Source: Strobilurus pachycystidiatus (Eukaryota > Basidiomycota > Agaricomycetes > Agaricales > Physalacriaceae). Taken from it: a DNA stretch of 64,000 nucleotides. A program made the translations under genes and the position numbers. The notes under the pieces are model-generated. The model worked only from the letters and a program-made list of their open reading frames with translations, was not told where the DNA came from and did no database searches. Positions 35,046-46,278 of this stretch are shown piece by piece (the stretch's first letter is position 1; every line of letters starts with the position of its first letter). The stretch is from contig JAHLMK010000035.1 of assembly GCA_019915135.1 (NCBI GenBank), positions 91,086-155,085 on the forward strand. The letters run 5' to 3'.

Positions 35046-36240
35046 GTTGGTAGTGTTACAGTGAAAGGAGTGATGGGAGGATCTCTGGGACGTGTTGGAT
35101 CCATCTTAGGTGCCTGTTGTCTCCTAATGACACATTTAACTCCACCGAACCCCAGTCGATGATAACGCTTGGAGTACTTGCGATACCAAGCTGAATGGCT
35201 CGGCGTGTTGCAAGTCAAACCACCTGGCTCGACTGGGCGTTCGCATCCCACCAAGCCACAGATATCAGAAAGACCAGCCTCGAGATGGTCTTTGCAAAAG
35301 CGTCTGTTCTTGTAGTTTCTGAGAGGCGTGTTACAGTCATTTACAGCGCAGATCTGCAAAAATATTCATAAGTCAACATTTATTGTGAAGCAGGAACCAT
35401 GGACGCACTCAATGGCCAGTATTTTTACCATCCATTGCCCAGATGCTCAACAAACATGCGACGAGACTGACGAGCTGTAATTCGGCGACGTTCACCCCCT
35501 TCCAACAAGGAATCATTCACCTAATCAGCAAAGTTAGCCCATCTGCACTTGAACCGTGCAACAGCCGTCTCCTGCGCCAGTGCAAGCGAGCAATGAACCC
35601 ATACCCTGTTCTTCGAGATTCAAAGATATTGAGCATCATAGTCCAATGCCATTGTTCTACGATTGCGAGTCTCTGTTGGAGACGTGATACGATCAGGATA
35701 ATAGTCAGACTGGCACGTCATGCAGCGCGCCACAGGAAGATGGCCAGTCCGCCACTGCCTCCTCTCGTCAAGAAGGCAAATGGGCAGAATCTTTGTCGGA
35801 TGACGAAGTGTGGTCTGGCCTCCAGGAGGACAGAGGACACACAAGAGATGACGTGTAACGAGGACTGTAGGTGGAAGGGGGATGAAATGTGCAGCAGAGG
35901 ATCAATCGTTGATGTCCAGTAAGCTGTATAAAACTTGTCCATTGCTAGCCATTACTGCAGCGCACTTGAATGGCTGACTATCATCGGCCCAGGGGCTTGG
36001 CACCTCAGATGCGAGCGATCGTCCAAGAACTTGAACAAACACCGTCAACCATGCAGTCTGAGCGCGGGAACAAGCGCCATTTTGCAGCTGATTGATATGG
36101 AGACGATAGATGGGATATAAAGCAGCAATTGTGCAAAGAGTGAGCAAGACCTGCGGGGAAGAATAGCAAGATGATATTCGAGAGATTGCGCGCTGATGCT
36201 GGCATGAAGGAAAGTGGATACAAGATAGGGGAAACAATCA
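34871..36240 (-). pseudogene. CxC5/CxC6 cysteine-cluster protein associated with KDZ transposons, decayed
   Basis: The upstream part reads LLTLCTIAALYPIYRLHINQ and, after a frame change, RHLLCVLCPPGGQTTLRHPT, GHLPVARCMTCQSDYYPDR and the TETRNRRTM segment, like the CxC5 cluster. A TAG at 35521-35523 interrupts the next segment. After an intron ending tttttgcag comes ICAVNDCNTPLRNYKNRRFC, DHLEAGLSDICGLVGCERPV, EPGGLTCNTPSHSAWYRK: a well-formed CxC6 cluster. The tail runs into the first 158-bp repeat unit and stops at 34871. CxC5/CxC6 clusters are known only from proteins linked to KDZ transposons. The KDZ catalytic core itself is absent, so this is a relic. Confidence 0.7.
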
Positions 36241-36336
36241 GAAATTTATCATGGCGTTAGTTGGATGTATTGACTATACTACATCTACATCAATTCTTCT
36301 TCGCTATCAGAGCCTAAATGATCACTGGAGACACAA

Positions 36337-37390
36337 TTACGGTGAAAGATCAAAAAAAGACGAATTAGACGCCGGTGAGCTCAGTAGATCAATATCCACA
36401 TACCGAGCATCCCCAGTTGCTTTGTAATCCTTTGCACTCTTCCTCTCGCCCGTCTTCCTCTCACCTTCTGCGCGTGCCCTCACTGCATGAAACATATCAT
36501 ATTTATGCCTAAAATATGGTGAAAAAATGTAAAACTTTTTTAGCATATTTTCACTTTAAAAATGATGAAAATATTGTAGAAATACATGAAAAGATTATAA
36601 ATATATGTCATACCTCGCTATAATCAGATGTATTCATCATATTTTTACTCAATTCCATGATAATTTTATCATTTTCAAAGTGAAAAAATGCTAAATAAAT
36701 TTGACATTTTTTCACCATATTTCCGGCGTAAATATGGTATGTTTCATGCAGTGCCTTTTGACAGGAGGACTACGAGAGCGGCGACGAGCAGATGGCCCAG
36801 CACCTGAGCTACGACTACGCGACCTCTTGGTACCACCATACTTCATACTGCGGTGACTGGATCGGCTCCTCTCGGACCTCCCGCGCGCCTTACGTCCCCG
36901 ACTCCTCTCCCTTGAGTGACTGGGGTCCCTCCCCCCTCTGAAGCGAGTCCGACCCAACCTCTCCTGGTGCTCATCTCTACGACGTCCTTGGATCTCTTCT
37001 TCGACGGCGGCGAACTCTCATCTTCCTTCATCCACGCATCAAGAAGACTCGATGAAAGCGACCCAAATGCTCTCAGAGACTTCTCATCATCATCGGGGTT
37101 AGACCACCAGTCCGCAAGAGCCTGGTGGGTGGTGCGAGCATCAGGACCAAAGTAACGCTTGTCTACTGATACCTGCAAAGACTTCCACCCAAAGAAACCA
37201 AAGGGATCGCGCTCCACAAAGGTCTTGTCTTCCCAGTTAATATCTTCGGCCAAATTAGAATGCTAAGACGATGACGTTGATGTACACAGTACTTACGCTT
37301 CTCGCTGAAACCCACTGGTACCTTGTATTTTTGTCCCCAGAACCAGTTCAACTGTTTGAGCGGGTCGAGAACTCGCGTCTGAGGTCTCAA
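36337..37390 (-). pseudogene. unknown gene interrupted by a MITE
   Basis: Reverse-strand exons read DPLKQLNWFWGQKYKVPVGF, then AEDINWEDKTFVERDPFGFF, GWKSLQVSVDKRYFGPDART and SSLLDAWMKEDESSPPSKKR. A one- or two-base shift gives RRDEHQERLGRTRFRGGRDP and an RS-rich stretch ending SPPVKR. The 273-bp MITE follows exactly there, and beyond it the frame resumes as ARAEGERKTGERKSAKDYKA. Removing the MITE and one CCT copy restores the same frame. The product is unknown; the RS-rich, basic part suggests a nucleic-acid-associated protein. It lies downstream of the OrsD/recombinase relic on the same strand. Confidence 0.45.
36481..36753. mobile_element. CACTG-ended MITE, copy 1 (CACTA-like), 273 bp
   Basis: Ends CACTGCATGAAACATATCAT and, reversed, CACTGCATGAAACATACCAT, so the terminal inverted repeats are close to perfect. 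It is flanked by CCT on both sides (36478-36480, 36754-36756). The interior is AT-rich and largely self-complementary around a centre near 36610. CACTG/CACTA termini with a 3-bp duplication are the hallmark of CACTA (EnSpm) elements. It has no coding capacity, so it would need a transposase supplied elsewhere. Confidence 0.88.
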
Positions 37391-37399
37391 GGAGCTTTC

Positions 37400-38907
37400 G
37401 GCGCTTCAAGACATTAATTTGCTTGCCTGATAGAATATCTTGAGTTTAGACATGCATGCGGTCTAAAGCAACTCACTTCCAGTTTCGTCAAGAATGCGGT
37501 ACTCGTCGTCTCAAAAATCAATTTTTAGGACTTCAGTCCTCAAGAACTCGAAGAATCCAGCCGTGAGTGAACCTCCCAGCGAGTAGCGTTTGGTGGCTGC
37601 TAAAATAGCTTTGCGATCATCCTAGCGGACCTAGCCGCGAAAGATGAGGCTGGAGGCAACATTTAGAGGTAAATTCACACCTCCTCGAGCCGTCCCCAAT
37701 AGCAGCAAAAGCCGAACCAGGTGAGTTGGGAAGCATCGAACGTCGACGAGTTCTTGACATATAGATTACGCAGTTGTTGTCATTTCATTCCGAGCGTGAT
37801 AAATTTGGCGGGCTAGTCGATGAGCGTCTGCATCTTTTTCGGGACTTTAAGACCACCGCTTCCATCGCCGCAATGCGTCAACTGAGATGAGTTCAGGGTA
37901 GGAATATAAAAGCCGCTCATGCTGGCAGTCTATGCATGTCATCAGACAATATTGCCATGACAAGAGACGCAACGAGTCCATACTGAGTACTTGAGTGGGA
38001 GAAAAGCTACCATAAAATCTGTTAGCGAAATGACAGCCGCTGTCAAGATGTCTCACCAACAAGCGAGAGCACAAGACAATTGATGGAAACGCGGGTCAAC
38101 GGAGGAGCGTCGCTTGATCGTGTCGTGGTCGTGAATTGGTCGTGGTGCGCGCCCACTGAGTCTGGCCAACGGCGGTGGACCCGCGGCTTTCTCTGCCCTC
38201 CATTTCTGGTTGAGCGTCACGATGTCCGCGTCTATGTACCCACTGCAAATGAGGGCATCGTATTTCGTGCGAGCCATGTTGTTTCAGCGGTGAGCGAGGG
38301 CGAGTCGGCGTTTGCAAGCCTGAGGGTGATGGTGGTGTAAAGACAGGTAACAGAATGCACTTGATCACGAGTCTGAGTTACTTAGGTGGCGAGTCCACAC
38401 CTGGGCTCACCGCGTCTGCCAACTCACTTACACAGTCCATTGGGTCTGTGTTAGTGATTATATGGCTGCTCTAGAGCCTCTATGTCCCAGTCCGGAGCTC
38501 TATACGTCGGTCAAGCAGTGCGGGTGCGGTGCGGGGTTACGCGGTGAGTCCACACCCTTGCACCTATCAATCCGCTGATGCCTGCATACTCTCGTTGTCA
38601 ACGTAGGCTTGTGCATACCTCCACTCGCACCCCGAATCTGCGCCCGGATGGCTCTGACTGAGGTCGACAGCTTGCAAAATTGTCAAACATCGGCGGATTT
38701 GATGACAATGCGGCCGCGACTAAAGTTTCGCTCAACGAGCACCGAGGTTGCTGTATACACACGCTCCATTCCGCCCTGGACTATACAGAGCGGAGTTCCC
38801 GACGCGCAAGTTGCTGGAGCGGTGTCGAAAGTTTGCCCATCATCGCCGAGGCCAGGATCACCTCCCATCGTCTGCTCGACATAAATATATTTGTTCATAT
38901 GAAACGT
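37400..38907. other. no confidently coding sequence
   Basis: Reverse-strand frames (38053-38277, SGYIDADIVTLNQKWRAEKA; 38683-38898) have some protein character but no clean gene. They may be further pieces of the neighbouring mobile-element genes. No repeat structure was noticed. Confidence 0.35.
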
Positions 38908-41900
38908 CTATTTATCATCCTCCTTGAGTTTTGAGATGAAGCCCTTCAACTCCTCAAAATGTCTCTCGAAATGTTTGCTTAGCATTTCTTGAATATCCGT
39001 CCTAACCTGGCTCTGCACATATTTGAGATCGTTCTTTCAGCGTCGTTCCTCTTCTGCCTGTTACGTCTCTCAGTAGGATTTCACAGAGGCTGTGGTCAAC
39101 TTACCGCAATATGGCTCTGGAGAGCCTCCCGGTAATTTTGTGGCAGTAGACCGAGAGCTTGAGGCATCAAGCCTTGATGCCATCGCTGGCTAGTGCGTTG
39201 GAGTCCACTAATCTCGGTCTCGGAAATCGTGTCATATGCTTGTCCCCTACCCCATAGTTGCGATCGGCCATAGCAGTAGAGTGACCCTCCAACTCGTTGA
39301 TATTCCGCTCTTCCCCACTGATATCGTCCTGGCCAACGAAAGATGCACGAAGTGTGTTCTTCATAATCGCGTCCATGAAATGGCGAATGCCCTTGTTTCC
39401 AATTGCCAGACCAAACGCGGGCTCGGAGTGATACTTCAGAGCCTTTGAGAGAGCTGGGCCATCCATTACCTTCCCCCCACATACCCATAAATGCCTCGAA
39501 TAATTCGCAGCCGTTTCATGTTCCCCAAGCGTCGTCATGAGCACCTGCGCAGCCGGAAAGATACAACCCCATACGACAAGCATGAGTTCAGAAAGGGCCA
39601 CAGGAGGTGTCCGCGGGATGACCCGTATACCAATTTTGTTTTCACAATAGAGCAAGGATAGCCATCTACTGAAGAAAGTGAGGCTATGGCGACCTGTTGA
39701 TGTATCTTGGCGGCGAAGGACTGCAGATTCGGTACCCCGAGCTGGGCCACCGGCGGTCAGCATGAAGAGGAAGTAGACCAGCTGAACGATCTCATCAAGC
39801 TCGTCGATAAACTCCCATTTGCGGACTGAGGAAACTGTGAGTTGTGTACAGACCAAAATGGACATGCTCACATGGTTGCACTGCATGAAAGATATCATAT
39901 TTACGCCAGAAATACGATGAAAAAATGTATAATTTATTTAGCATTTTTTCACTTCAATAATAATGAAAACATTGTAAAAATACATGAGGATATACTAGAT
40001 ATATACTATACCTTGCTACAATCTGTTGTATTCATCAAAAATTTACTTCATTTTATGATAATTTTATCATTTTTTGAAGTAAAAATATGCTAAATGAATT
40101 TTACATTTTTTTATTGTATTTCCAGTGTAAATATAATATGTTTCATGCAGTGTTGTGGAACAAGCTTGTCTTCGACCTTGATAACGAAGCCCTGCTCTTG
40201 TCTGACAAGATGTGTGATAAGGAGGCTCTTCCACGGCTTGAGACCGTTTTCTAGACTGTCAAAAATTGACCATCCATGCTCTCTGTGACGTGGGTTGTCG
40301 GTGAACCACGATTTGGCGTTCAAAGGGCAAGGATCTATGCGGCCGCGGATGTATGCCCGAAAGTCATCCAAGTCTGGAGCCCCACGAAAGATGGCTGTGA
40401 TGAGCGTCCGAAGTCGCAGAATTCCATCTGTCACAGCCGTGTAGACAGTGGTGATGGGAATGGCTGTTCTATCATAGTCAGGACATTCTCCGAAGCATCC
40501 CAATGGAAGCGGGGAGGGCGGGGAGATTGAGCTTTGAGCGCCCGGAACAGGGTTACTTTGCTGCGCAATACCGTGTACAAGGTCTGATGCCTATCGGTGA
40601 GATAATAACGGACATGATTGTCGTAAATGCTGATGAAATTGGGCATAAGTTGTAGTCGCAAACTGAAGAAAAGGGAACGTACGTCATGTCATCGTCAAAG
40701 TCTGTGCCCTCTTCATCCTTTGCACAAATGATAAACTCAGCGGCAGTGGCGCGAAGACACCACTGGATCATTGAGCATGTTGGGGTAAAAAGCTCAACGC
40801 CTTTCAGAGATCCCTCATCGTCGATCAAAGCTGAAGCGGCGAGAAACATATTAAACGAGTCAGAATCAGGTTGGCGGAGGGATTCCCGCGATGGAGAGGT
40901 TAGAAGACACCATACAGTGGCGTGGAGAGAGTTGTAGATATTCTTATCCAAAACTGCAGCGTCACCCAAATCATCGTGAAGCTTAACAAGGCGGGTACGG
41001 AGAGTGGCATCGAGGGGAACAGAGTATTTGGGGATGGGAGAAACCAGGGAGCGAATAAGGAAGCACAAGAATCGGGCCATACATTTGGCGTAGCCAGTCA
41101 TGGTGCGTTCCGGGAGGGCTCGGAACGGTTTAGTTGAGAGTTTGGATCTATCCAAGTCAACAGAGTTCACATTGTCAATTCAAAAAAAATTAGTACTCAC
41201 TCAGGCGACTTGCACTTGATGTGGCGGCGTGTCATGTCAGAAACATTCCCAAGGCGTTGTGAAATATCCAGGTAGAACGGCGCAATTATCCGGCTATACA
41301 GTCGGAATAGTCCGGGTTTGGCGGTGGTGGGAAGACGCACTGCCTTACGCAGATCTGAGGCGCAAACTCCGAGAAATATCCTGCTCCAGGACGCCTCGAC
41401 CACAAGTGGATGAGATACTAGGGACTCTGGGGTAAAGATGGGGGAGATAGTGGGAGATGGACGGAAGGCTGCCAAGATGTCCTCGAGGATAGCGTCAGAT
41501 GGAGTGTCCACAGCTTGGATTGATGGCTCGACCATGAACTTCATGCCATCCATATGCCCTCTGAAGCCAGTCCCCAGGAGTTGGTAAACGACGCGGTTAG
41601 GTACAGTTTTGCGGCAATTTTTTGGGTCGTACTCGGGATGCTTGATGTAATGGTCGCGGACCTTCTTATCCTCGACATACATCCTATCACATTGAGTGCC
41701 GTTATCATCCAGAAGTATACACCAAAAACCAGGGGTGATTTTCACGCCCGGAATCGGTGCGACTCCATGAGGTGGACGACGCCAGGCTTTGGTACCGAGG
41801 ATGGCTAACTTCTCCGCAAGTTTGTCCTTGTCCGGCACCTTGACCAACTGTTTGCCTTTGCTGGAGCGGTGGCCGGTATTGTTGTCCAAACTCAGGTGAG

Positions 41901-43095
41901 AGTATACTGCGGTGGGGGCCATAGCAACCTTGCACTCCGTGCAAACAACAATCTTGAAAATGTCGTGGACAAAAAGTGACTGACGCATCAGAAACCGTCA
42001 AGCAAGCTCTTCGGGGGAGAGAGCTTCTTCGGGCTCTGGCTCCATGGGAGTGGCGATAGCGCCCGTAACCTCCTCTTCGTCCGAATCGGGCTGGACACGA
42101 GAAGGACGGAACCGTCTGGGTGAGAATTCCCAACCATTGTCAGAGTCCTCGCTCTCTGCACCGGAGTCTGGCAAGAAGTCCAGGTCGTCGGCGGGGAACT
42201 TCACATTGGGCTCGTCGTCGGTTTCGGAAGTGGCAGCGCCTACGACTAGAGAGGAAGAGACAGAGGGCGTTGGGGAACTAGCGCGGAGTGGAGCTGCGGG
42301 CGGTGGTGGCGTGTAGGTTGAGCTGGATGGTGGCAATCATAGGGCATATGCGGGGTATAGATTTTCCCGTCTCAGCATAGTCGTTTGACGTGAGCCAGAA
42401 CTTTCAGTGCGGTCGTTCAAGCGTGGTCTCTGACTGGTGGAGACCTCAACGGAGCCCAACACGGCGGAACTGCGTTTCCGCCCTAAATTGACTGGAACGG
42501 TGGTGGAATTGTGGGATGGTGAAAGGGGGGATACGGCCGACGGTAATGCCAAATTTGAGGGAGGTGGGGATATCGGTGGTGGAACAGATCCTAGGACGTG
42601 GACAGATTGTTGCGTGGGGAAATGTTGCTTGGGGATGGAGAGATTGCGGGAGGAAAAACGAGGCCGGGATAGTCGCTGTGACGTTCGTACTTGACCGCAT
42701 CGGCAAAGGCATTCGGGTCCGGTGTGTGTCTTTTCGGGTCGTAGAGCTTTCGTGCCCTGTCTAAGTTTAGGCGCGCATGTTCAGGCAGGCCACAACGGCA
42801 GGGAAAGCGCTTGGTGATGGGATCCCGCTGCAAGTTAAATTTTTCCTGTTCTCCCTTCCCTTCAAACTGTCAGTCTAGGCAACTGGAGCTATTAATTGAA
42901 GTACGGACCATTTTTTATGGTGACGACTCCCTCTAGGGCGTGGAAGTTCTTGATGTGAGTAGCCTTTGAGGTTTTATGCGACCAATACAACGGATATGCA
43001 CATGTGGGATCAGTGCATCTGGAAGGATAAGAGTCAGTCCTACATGGCTCATTACATGGGAGATGCACATACTGAACACGGCATTTAACAACCAT
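38908..43095 (-). pseudogene. OrsD-like zinc-finger / tyrosine-recombinase-like protein, multiply disrupted
   Basis: Reverse exons begin with a small Cys/His segment (PSRCTDPTCAYPLYWSHKTS, HIKNFH). A disordered acidic part follows, then FKIVVCTECKVAMAPTAVYS and GTQCDRMYVEDKKVRDHYIK, resembling OrsD/DUF3505 fingers. After an intron comes FRALPERTMTGYAKCMARFL, then helical sequence. Downstream are recombinase-like motifs: LTAGGPARGTE (box I Arg), KGIRHFMDAIMK (HxxR region, last Arg replaced by Lys) and LEGHSTAMADRNYGVG (GH and candidate Tyr). The end is SKHFERHFEELKGFISKLKE, stop at 38908. Breaks: TGA at 42337 and 41998 in one continuous frame, frame changes near 40490 and 39240, and a MITE at 39879. 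OrsD-like regions next to such recombinase-like regions occur, to my memory, in fungal helicase-linked repeats; no helicase is seen here. Confidence 0.5.
39879..40152. mobile_element. CACTG-ended MITE, copy 2 (CACTA-like), 274 bp
   Basis: Same family as copy 1 at 36481-36753, roughly 80 percent alike by eye. Ends CACTGCATGAAAGATATCAT and, reversed, CACTGCATGAAACATATTAT. Flanking TTG is duplicated (39876-39878, 40153-40155). It sits inside the coding exon of the OrsD/recombinase relic, between KVEDKLVPQ and an exon whose donor GTGAGC lies only a few bases away. Precise removal rejoins the reading frame. Confidence 0.88.
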
Positions 43096-43099
43096 GATG

Positions 43100-44015
43100 G
43101 CAAAAAGTCAAGAGCAAGACGATCAAGGGTTGTGTTCCACGTGTCGTGAGATGTGTGCCTTCGGATAGCTCTCCCCTGCACTCCCGCACAGCATGGGCGC
43201 CACAGGTGCAGTATTGAAGTCTTGTCCTCACTTGCGGGACACGCCACACTGATATCTCATTCGCCTATAAGGCATGCAGGCTATAATGGTTACACAGATT
43301 GGCATGTTCTCCTCAGGCCAGAATTACTTCAATGAGCGATTCAAGACGATGTGACCGGTTCGAACGGAAGCTCGGCGTCAAGACGGTGAACGTGCATTTT
43401 GTGGATGACGGCGACTAGGGAAGATCTTTTTTCCATCGTCAGACTGGAGCCTTCAGAAGCAACGTGCGTACATGGGCCGAAGGCAAAGGTGTTCATTCAG
43501 AGTGTGAAATACACAGGACGCTGAGCGTACTATCTACTCGTATATTCAACGTCATGCCTCCGCCTCCGTCCGAGCATCAACAAGGAGTGGAATTGTGTTT
43601 CGTTGTTCACTCAATACGAGATTCGATGTTGCCTCTCGACATGCAGCCGTCGGACACCAGCTTGACCAAGACCTTTGCCGTGGGTCCTGAAGTGAAGCCG
43701 CTAACGTCGAGTTCCGTGGTAGCTGTGAGGGGATCGTTATCATACTTCAATCGTGCAGACGAGAACGTAACAATGAATGAGAAGCTTACCGTCCGCACAG
43801 TCCCTCTCTGAGCGTAGGGCCCGACTAAAAGACACGATAAGAAGCCGCGAAAGGTCCGGCCATCTAGTGCGACAATGGCGACAGTCGGTGGTCGCCAAGG
43901 ACTGGCAATGATACCTAGCCGCTATGTCAATCAGTGCGAAGATAGACGGGCCGAGATACTGGACGCACCGTTGTCTATAGCGCGAGAATGGTACCTGAGT
44001 ATCGACAATACTCGG
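43100..44015. other. no supported gene
   Basis: The forward frame 43464-43811 and the reverse frames over it show no motif or splice logic. I see no repeats here. Confidence 0.4.
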
Positions 44016-44445
44016 TCAAGCGCCAGGCGAAGGTACCGCTGCTTGTCCCCGACAGCTTGAAGGCGTGGGGAGATCTCCAGGACGCCCCACTTGCCAGGAA
44101 AGATCCTGTTTAGATACTGGTAAGTTAGTATCCAGTGGGGGGAGCGAGATACGCGAACGGCGTGATGCAGCGACTGTGGGTGCGTTCTGAGGAGCTCAAT
44201 CAATATTGTTACTGAATAGAGGGTGAAAGAACACGCACCGTGGCATGCGCGGAAACATTGTCCGGCTCCTGCGACTCGTCATCCGTCTCTAGGTCCTCCT
44301 CCCTCTCCTCTGCGTCCACGTCGCGCATCGCGTCGAGCTCTGCAAATCGACGACGCAGCAGATCCTCGGCGTCGACGTCGCAGACGACGGCTTCTCCGAG
44401 GGTGTAGGGGCTGAATCGCGTGCCCGAACGCGTCGTTCTTGCCAT
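44016..44445 (-). CDS. hypothetical protein, 125 aa, two exons
   Basis: Exon 1 (44239-44445) encodes MARTTRSGTRFSPYTLGEAV, DAEDLLRRRFAELDAM and an acidic run (EEREEDLETDDESQEPD). A 52-base intron (gtgcgt..ctcag) leads in phase to exon 2 (44016-44186), which ends SCRGQAAVPSPGA and TGA. 126 codons are intact. The protein is small, with a basic N-terminus and acidic middle, probably soluble and nuclear or cytosolic; the family is not named. It lies on the same strand as the 198-aa gene at 45585-46278, with a 682-bp inverted-repeat element between them. Confidence 0.5.
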
Positions 44446-44944
44446 CTATACGAGATTCAGTAAGAGGTCTGGCTGATTGAAAGGCATAAGATGAAAGAAA
44501 ATGGCAAAGGAGCCCCGCCGACGCCGTACGCAGGCGCGTCCCGTGGTGGAGTCGACAGACCCCACGCACGGCGTCGGTGGTGGCGAGAGAAAGGTATGAG
44601 AAAAAGAAAGCAGAAGAAAGACGCGTACCTGGGTCGTTGGTGCGTTGCAGGCAGTGCCGACGAGTGACGGTGGGAGATGGTGGTCGAAAGCAAAGGTAAA
44701 CGAAGACACGTGAGTCGAGCTCACGTTCAAATATTTATATTAAGACTTACCGTGGGGTTAGGGCTCGCGTGGCGTGTTAACGACACGCCTAAAGGTCCGA
44801 TTTGATCGACCTCGCTGCTTGCCTTCTGCCACAACAGCAGGACGGCAACGCCGGCGCATCCAGCGCCGGTGCACAGGCTGCTCGCATGCTCGCGGATGAT
44901 GATGACGATGGTGATAACGGCGACAACGGTGGAATGGGTGGACC

Positions 44945-45030
44945 GGTACATGCGCCGCGGATGCGACTTCCCAGGTGCGATGGGCGGTATGGGGCCTGGC
45001 AGACGCCTACGGGGTTCTTCCAGGCAGGTA
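44945..45030 (-). repeat. dispersed repeat, copy C (reverse orientation)
   Basis: Carries GCGCCGCGGATGCGACTTCC and GCCTGGCAGACGCC, the reverse complement of the motif order in copies A and B at 5.6 and 6.3 kb. It lies inside the 682-bp inverted-repeat element, suggesting that the A/B/C sequence is an internal part of that element family. Confidence 0.5.
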
Positions 45031-45329
45031 CGCCTTGCTTTTCATCTCTCCATCCACAATTCTGACGTTCTGGATTGAGGATAACGATGCGCGAATGACG
45101 ACGTCAATACACGTCGACCACAGTGCACGGACGGCGACGACGATGCGCGGACGACGTCAACGATGCGCGGACACCGACGGCAACGTGCGGACGACGACGA
45201 CGATAGCGCACTGGAGCTGGAGTCATGCAGAGAGTACTGTAACCATTCACCGCGCCACCCTCGACAGCCCCTCTACAGCCCGTCCGGATCCCGAAGATCT
45301 GGATCGGGCCAATCTTTCCCTTCAACCCC

Positions 45330-45376
45330 CTGCAGTCGGAACCTCGGGAGGTTCGAGTCCTCCGAGGGGGAATATC
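45330..45376 (+). other. tRNA-like hairpin
   Basis: GGAGGTTCGAGTCCTCC forms a perfect T-arm-like stem-loop with a B-box (GGTTCGAGTCC), enclosed by CCCCC and GGGGG. No matching acceptor, D-arm or anticodon arm can be built upstream, so a functional tRNA is unlikely; a tRNA-derived repeat tail fits. Confidence 0.4.
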
Positions 45377-45584
45377 TAAATTATATGTATCATCCACGTA
45401 GCGTGTTAACGACTCAGACGGTCCTGGTCGTTAACACGCCACGCGATTCATTACGATTCGCAGTTCGTTCACTGCGGCGAGGCATACCCACGAGAATACA
45501 AAAGTCATGTTAGATCAATGTTGAGGCGAAGTACGTCGAAGACAAGTGCCCGCTGCCCGCTACGGTAAATTCTACGCCCCCGCG

Positions 45585-46278
45585 TCAAAGACCACCTGAG
45601 TCCTCCTCCTCACTCCCTTCCTCGCTTTCGTTGCCGTCGTCGCGCCGCGCATCGTCGCTCACATCTCCGCCACCCTCTCTCTCCTTCCCGCCAGCTTCAT
45701 CGGCGCCCTGTTCCGCATTCTCATTTCTCTGATCTCCGCCATTCCGCCGCCACCTCTTCGAGTAGTTGTTGATGTAGACAGTGGCGCGATCGCTCTGAGA
45801 GTAGTTCTGGGAGTGTTGCAGACGTCCAATCCTCTGAATAGCATTCGGGTTTGCCCTGGAGAATGGATGAGCATGTCATCAACGCGGATGGTCGATCAAC
45901 GCACACATATCGGCGCTGCTCACTCTTTGCGCGAAGCGTGTTCCGGTGAGTCTCTCGGTATCTCCTATCGTGTTCGAGTCGTCGTTGAGAGTGGGCTACA
46001 GCATCCCCAAACGGCCCTGCGTCAATGGCGGCGCGACGGCTACACGCTACCATGAGACATGATTATGGACAGGAGATAAGGACGCACCGAGCCTGAGCCT
46101 CTCGCGAGCGCCGATTGCAGGCTTCCCGATTCCGTTCACGGTATGCCCGCTTGCGTGCATTCTCCTGCTCGCGCTTTGCTTGCGGCGGAGGCGCCTGTTC
46201 CTGCCCCGGACTCTGCGCATTGTACTCCTTGGTGACACGTACGTGGCCGTCAGGGCACAAGCGCTTGACGCGCGCCAT
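45585..46278 (-). CDS. hypothetical Arg-rich protein, 198 aa, three exons
   Basis: Exons 46088-46278, 45905-46039 and 45585-45855 join in phase (597 bases). Both introns start gtgcgt. The protein begins MARVKRLCPDGHVRVTKEYN and has two similar basic helical units, KRAYRERNREACNRRSREAQ and HDRRYRETHRNTLRAKSEQR. It continues NPNAIQRIGRLQHSQNYSQS and ATVYINNYSKRWRRNGGDQ, and ends in a highly acidic tail (NESEEGSEEEDSGGL). The basic repeats look suited to nucleic-acid or nucleosome contact; this is inference. Related short Arg-rich repeat proteins are common in mushrooms, as I recall, without known function. The reading frame is undamaged. Confidence 0.6.

Larger units (their letters stand above)
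44765..45446. mobile_element. 682-bp element bounded by 20-bp perfect inverted repeats
   Basis: TCGCGTGGCGTGTTAACGAC at 44765-44784 is exactly repeated in reverse at 45427-45446. A partial inner copy (GCGTGTTAACGAC) lies at about 45401-45413. The interior contains copy C of the dispersed repeat, GACGACGACGATGCGCGGAC-type short repeats (45125-45205) and a tRNA-like hairpin, but no gene. No clear target duplication was seen. A non-autonomous transposon is likely. Confidence 0.55.

Noticed and set aside
45290..45376. Candidate tRNA gene
   Set aside because: The T-arm is perfect, but no acceptor, D-arm or anticodon arm can be folded at the required distances.
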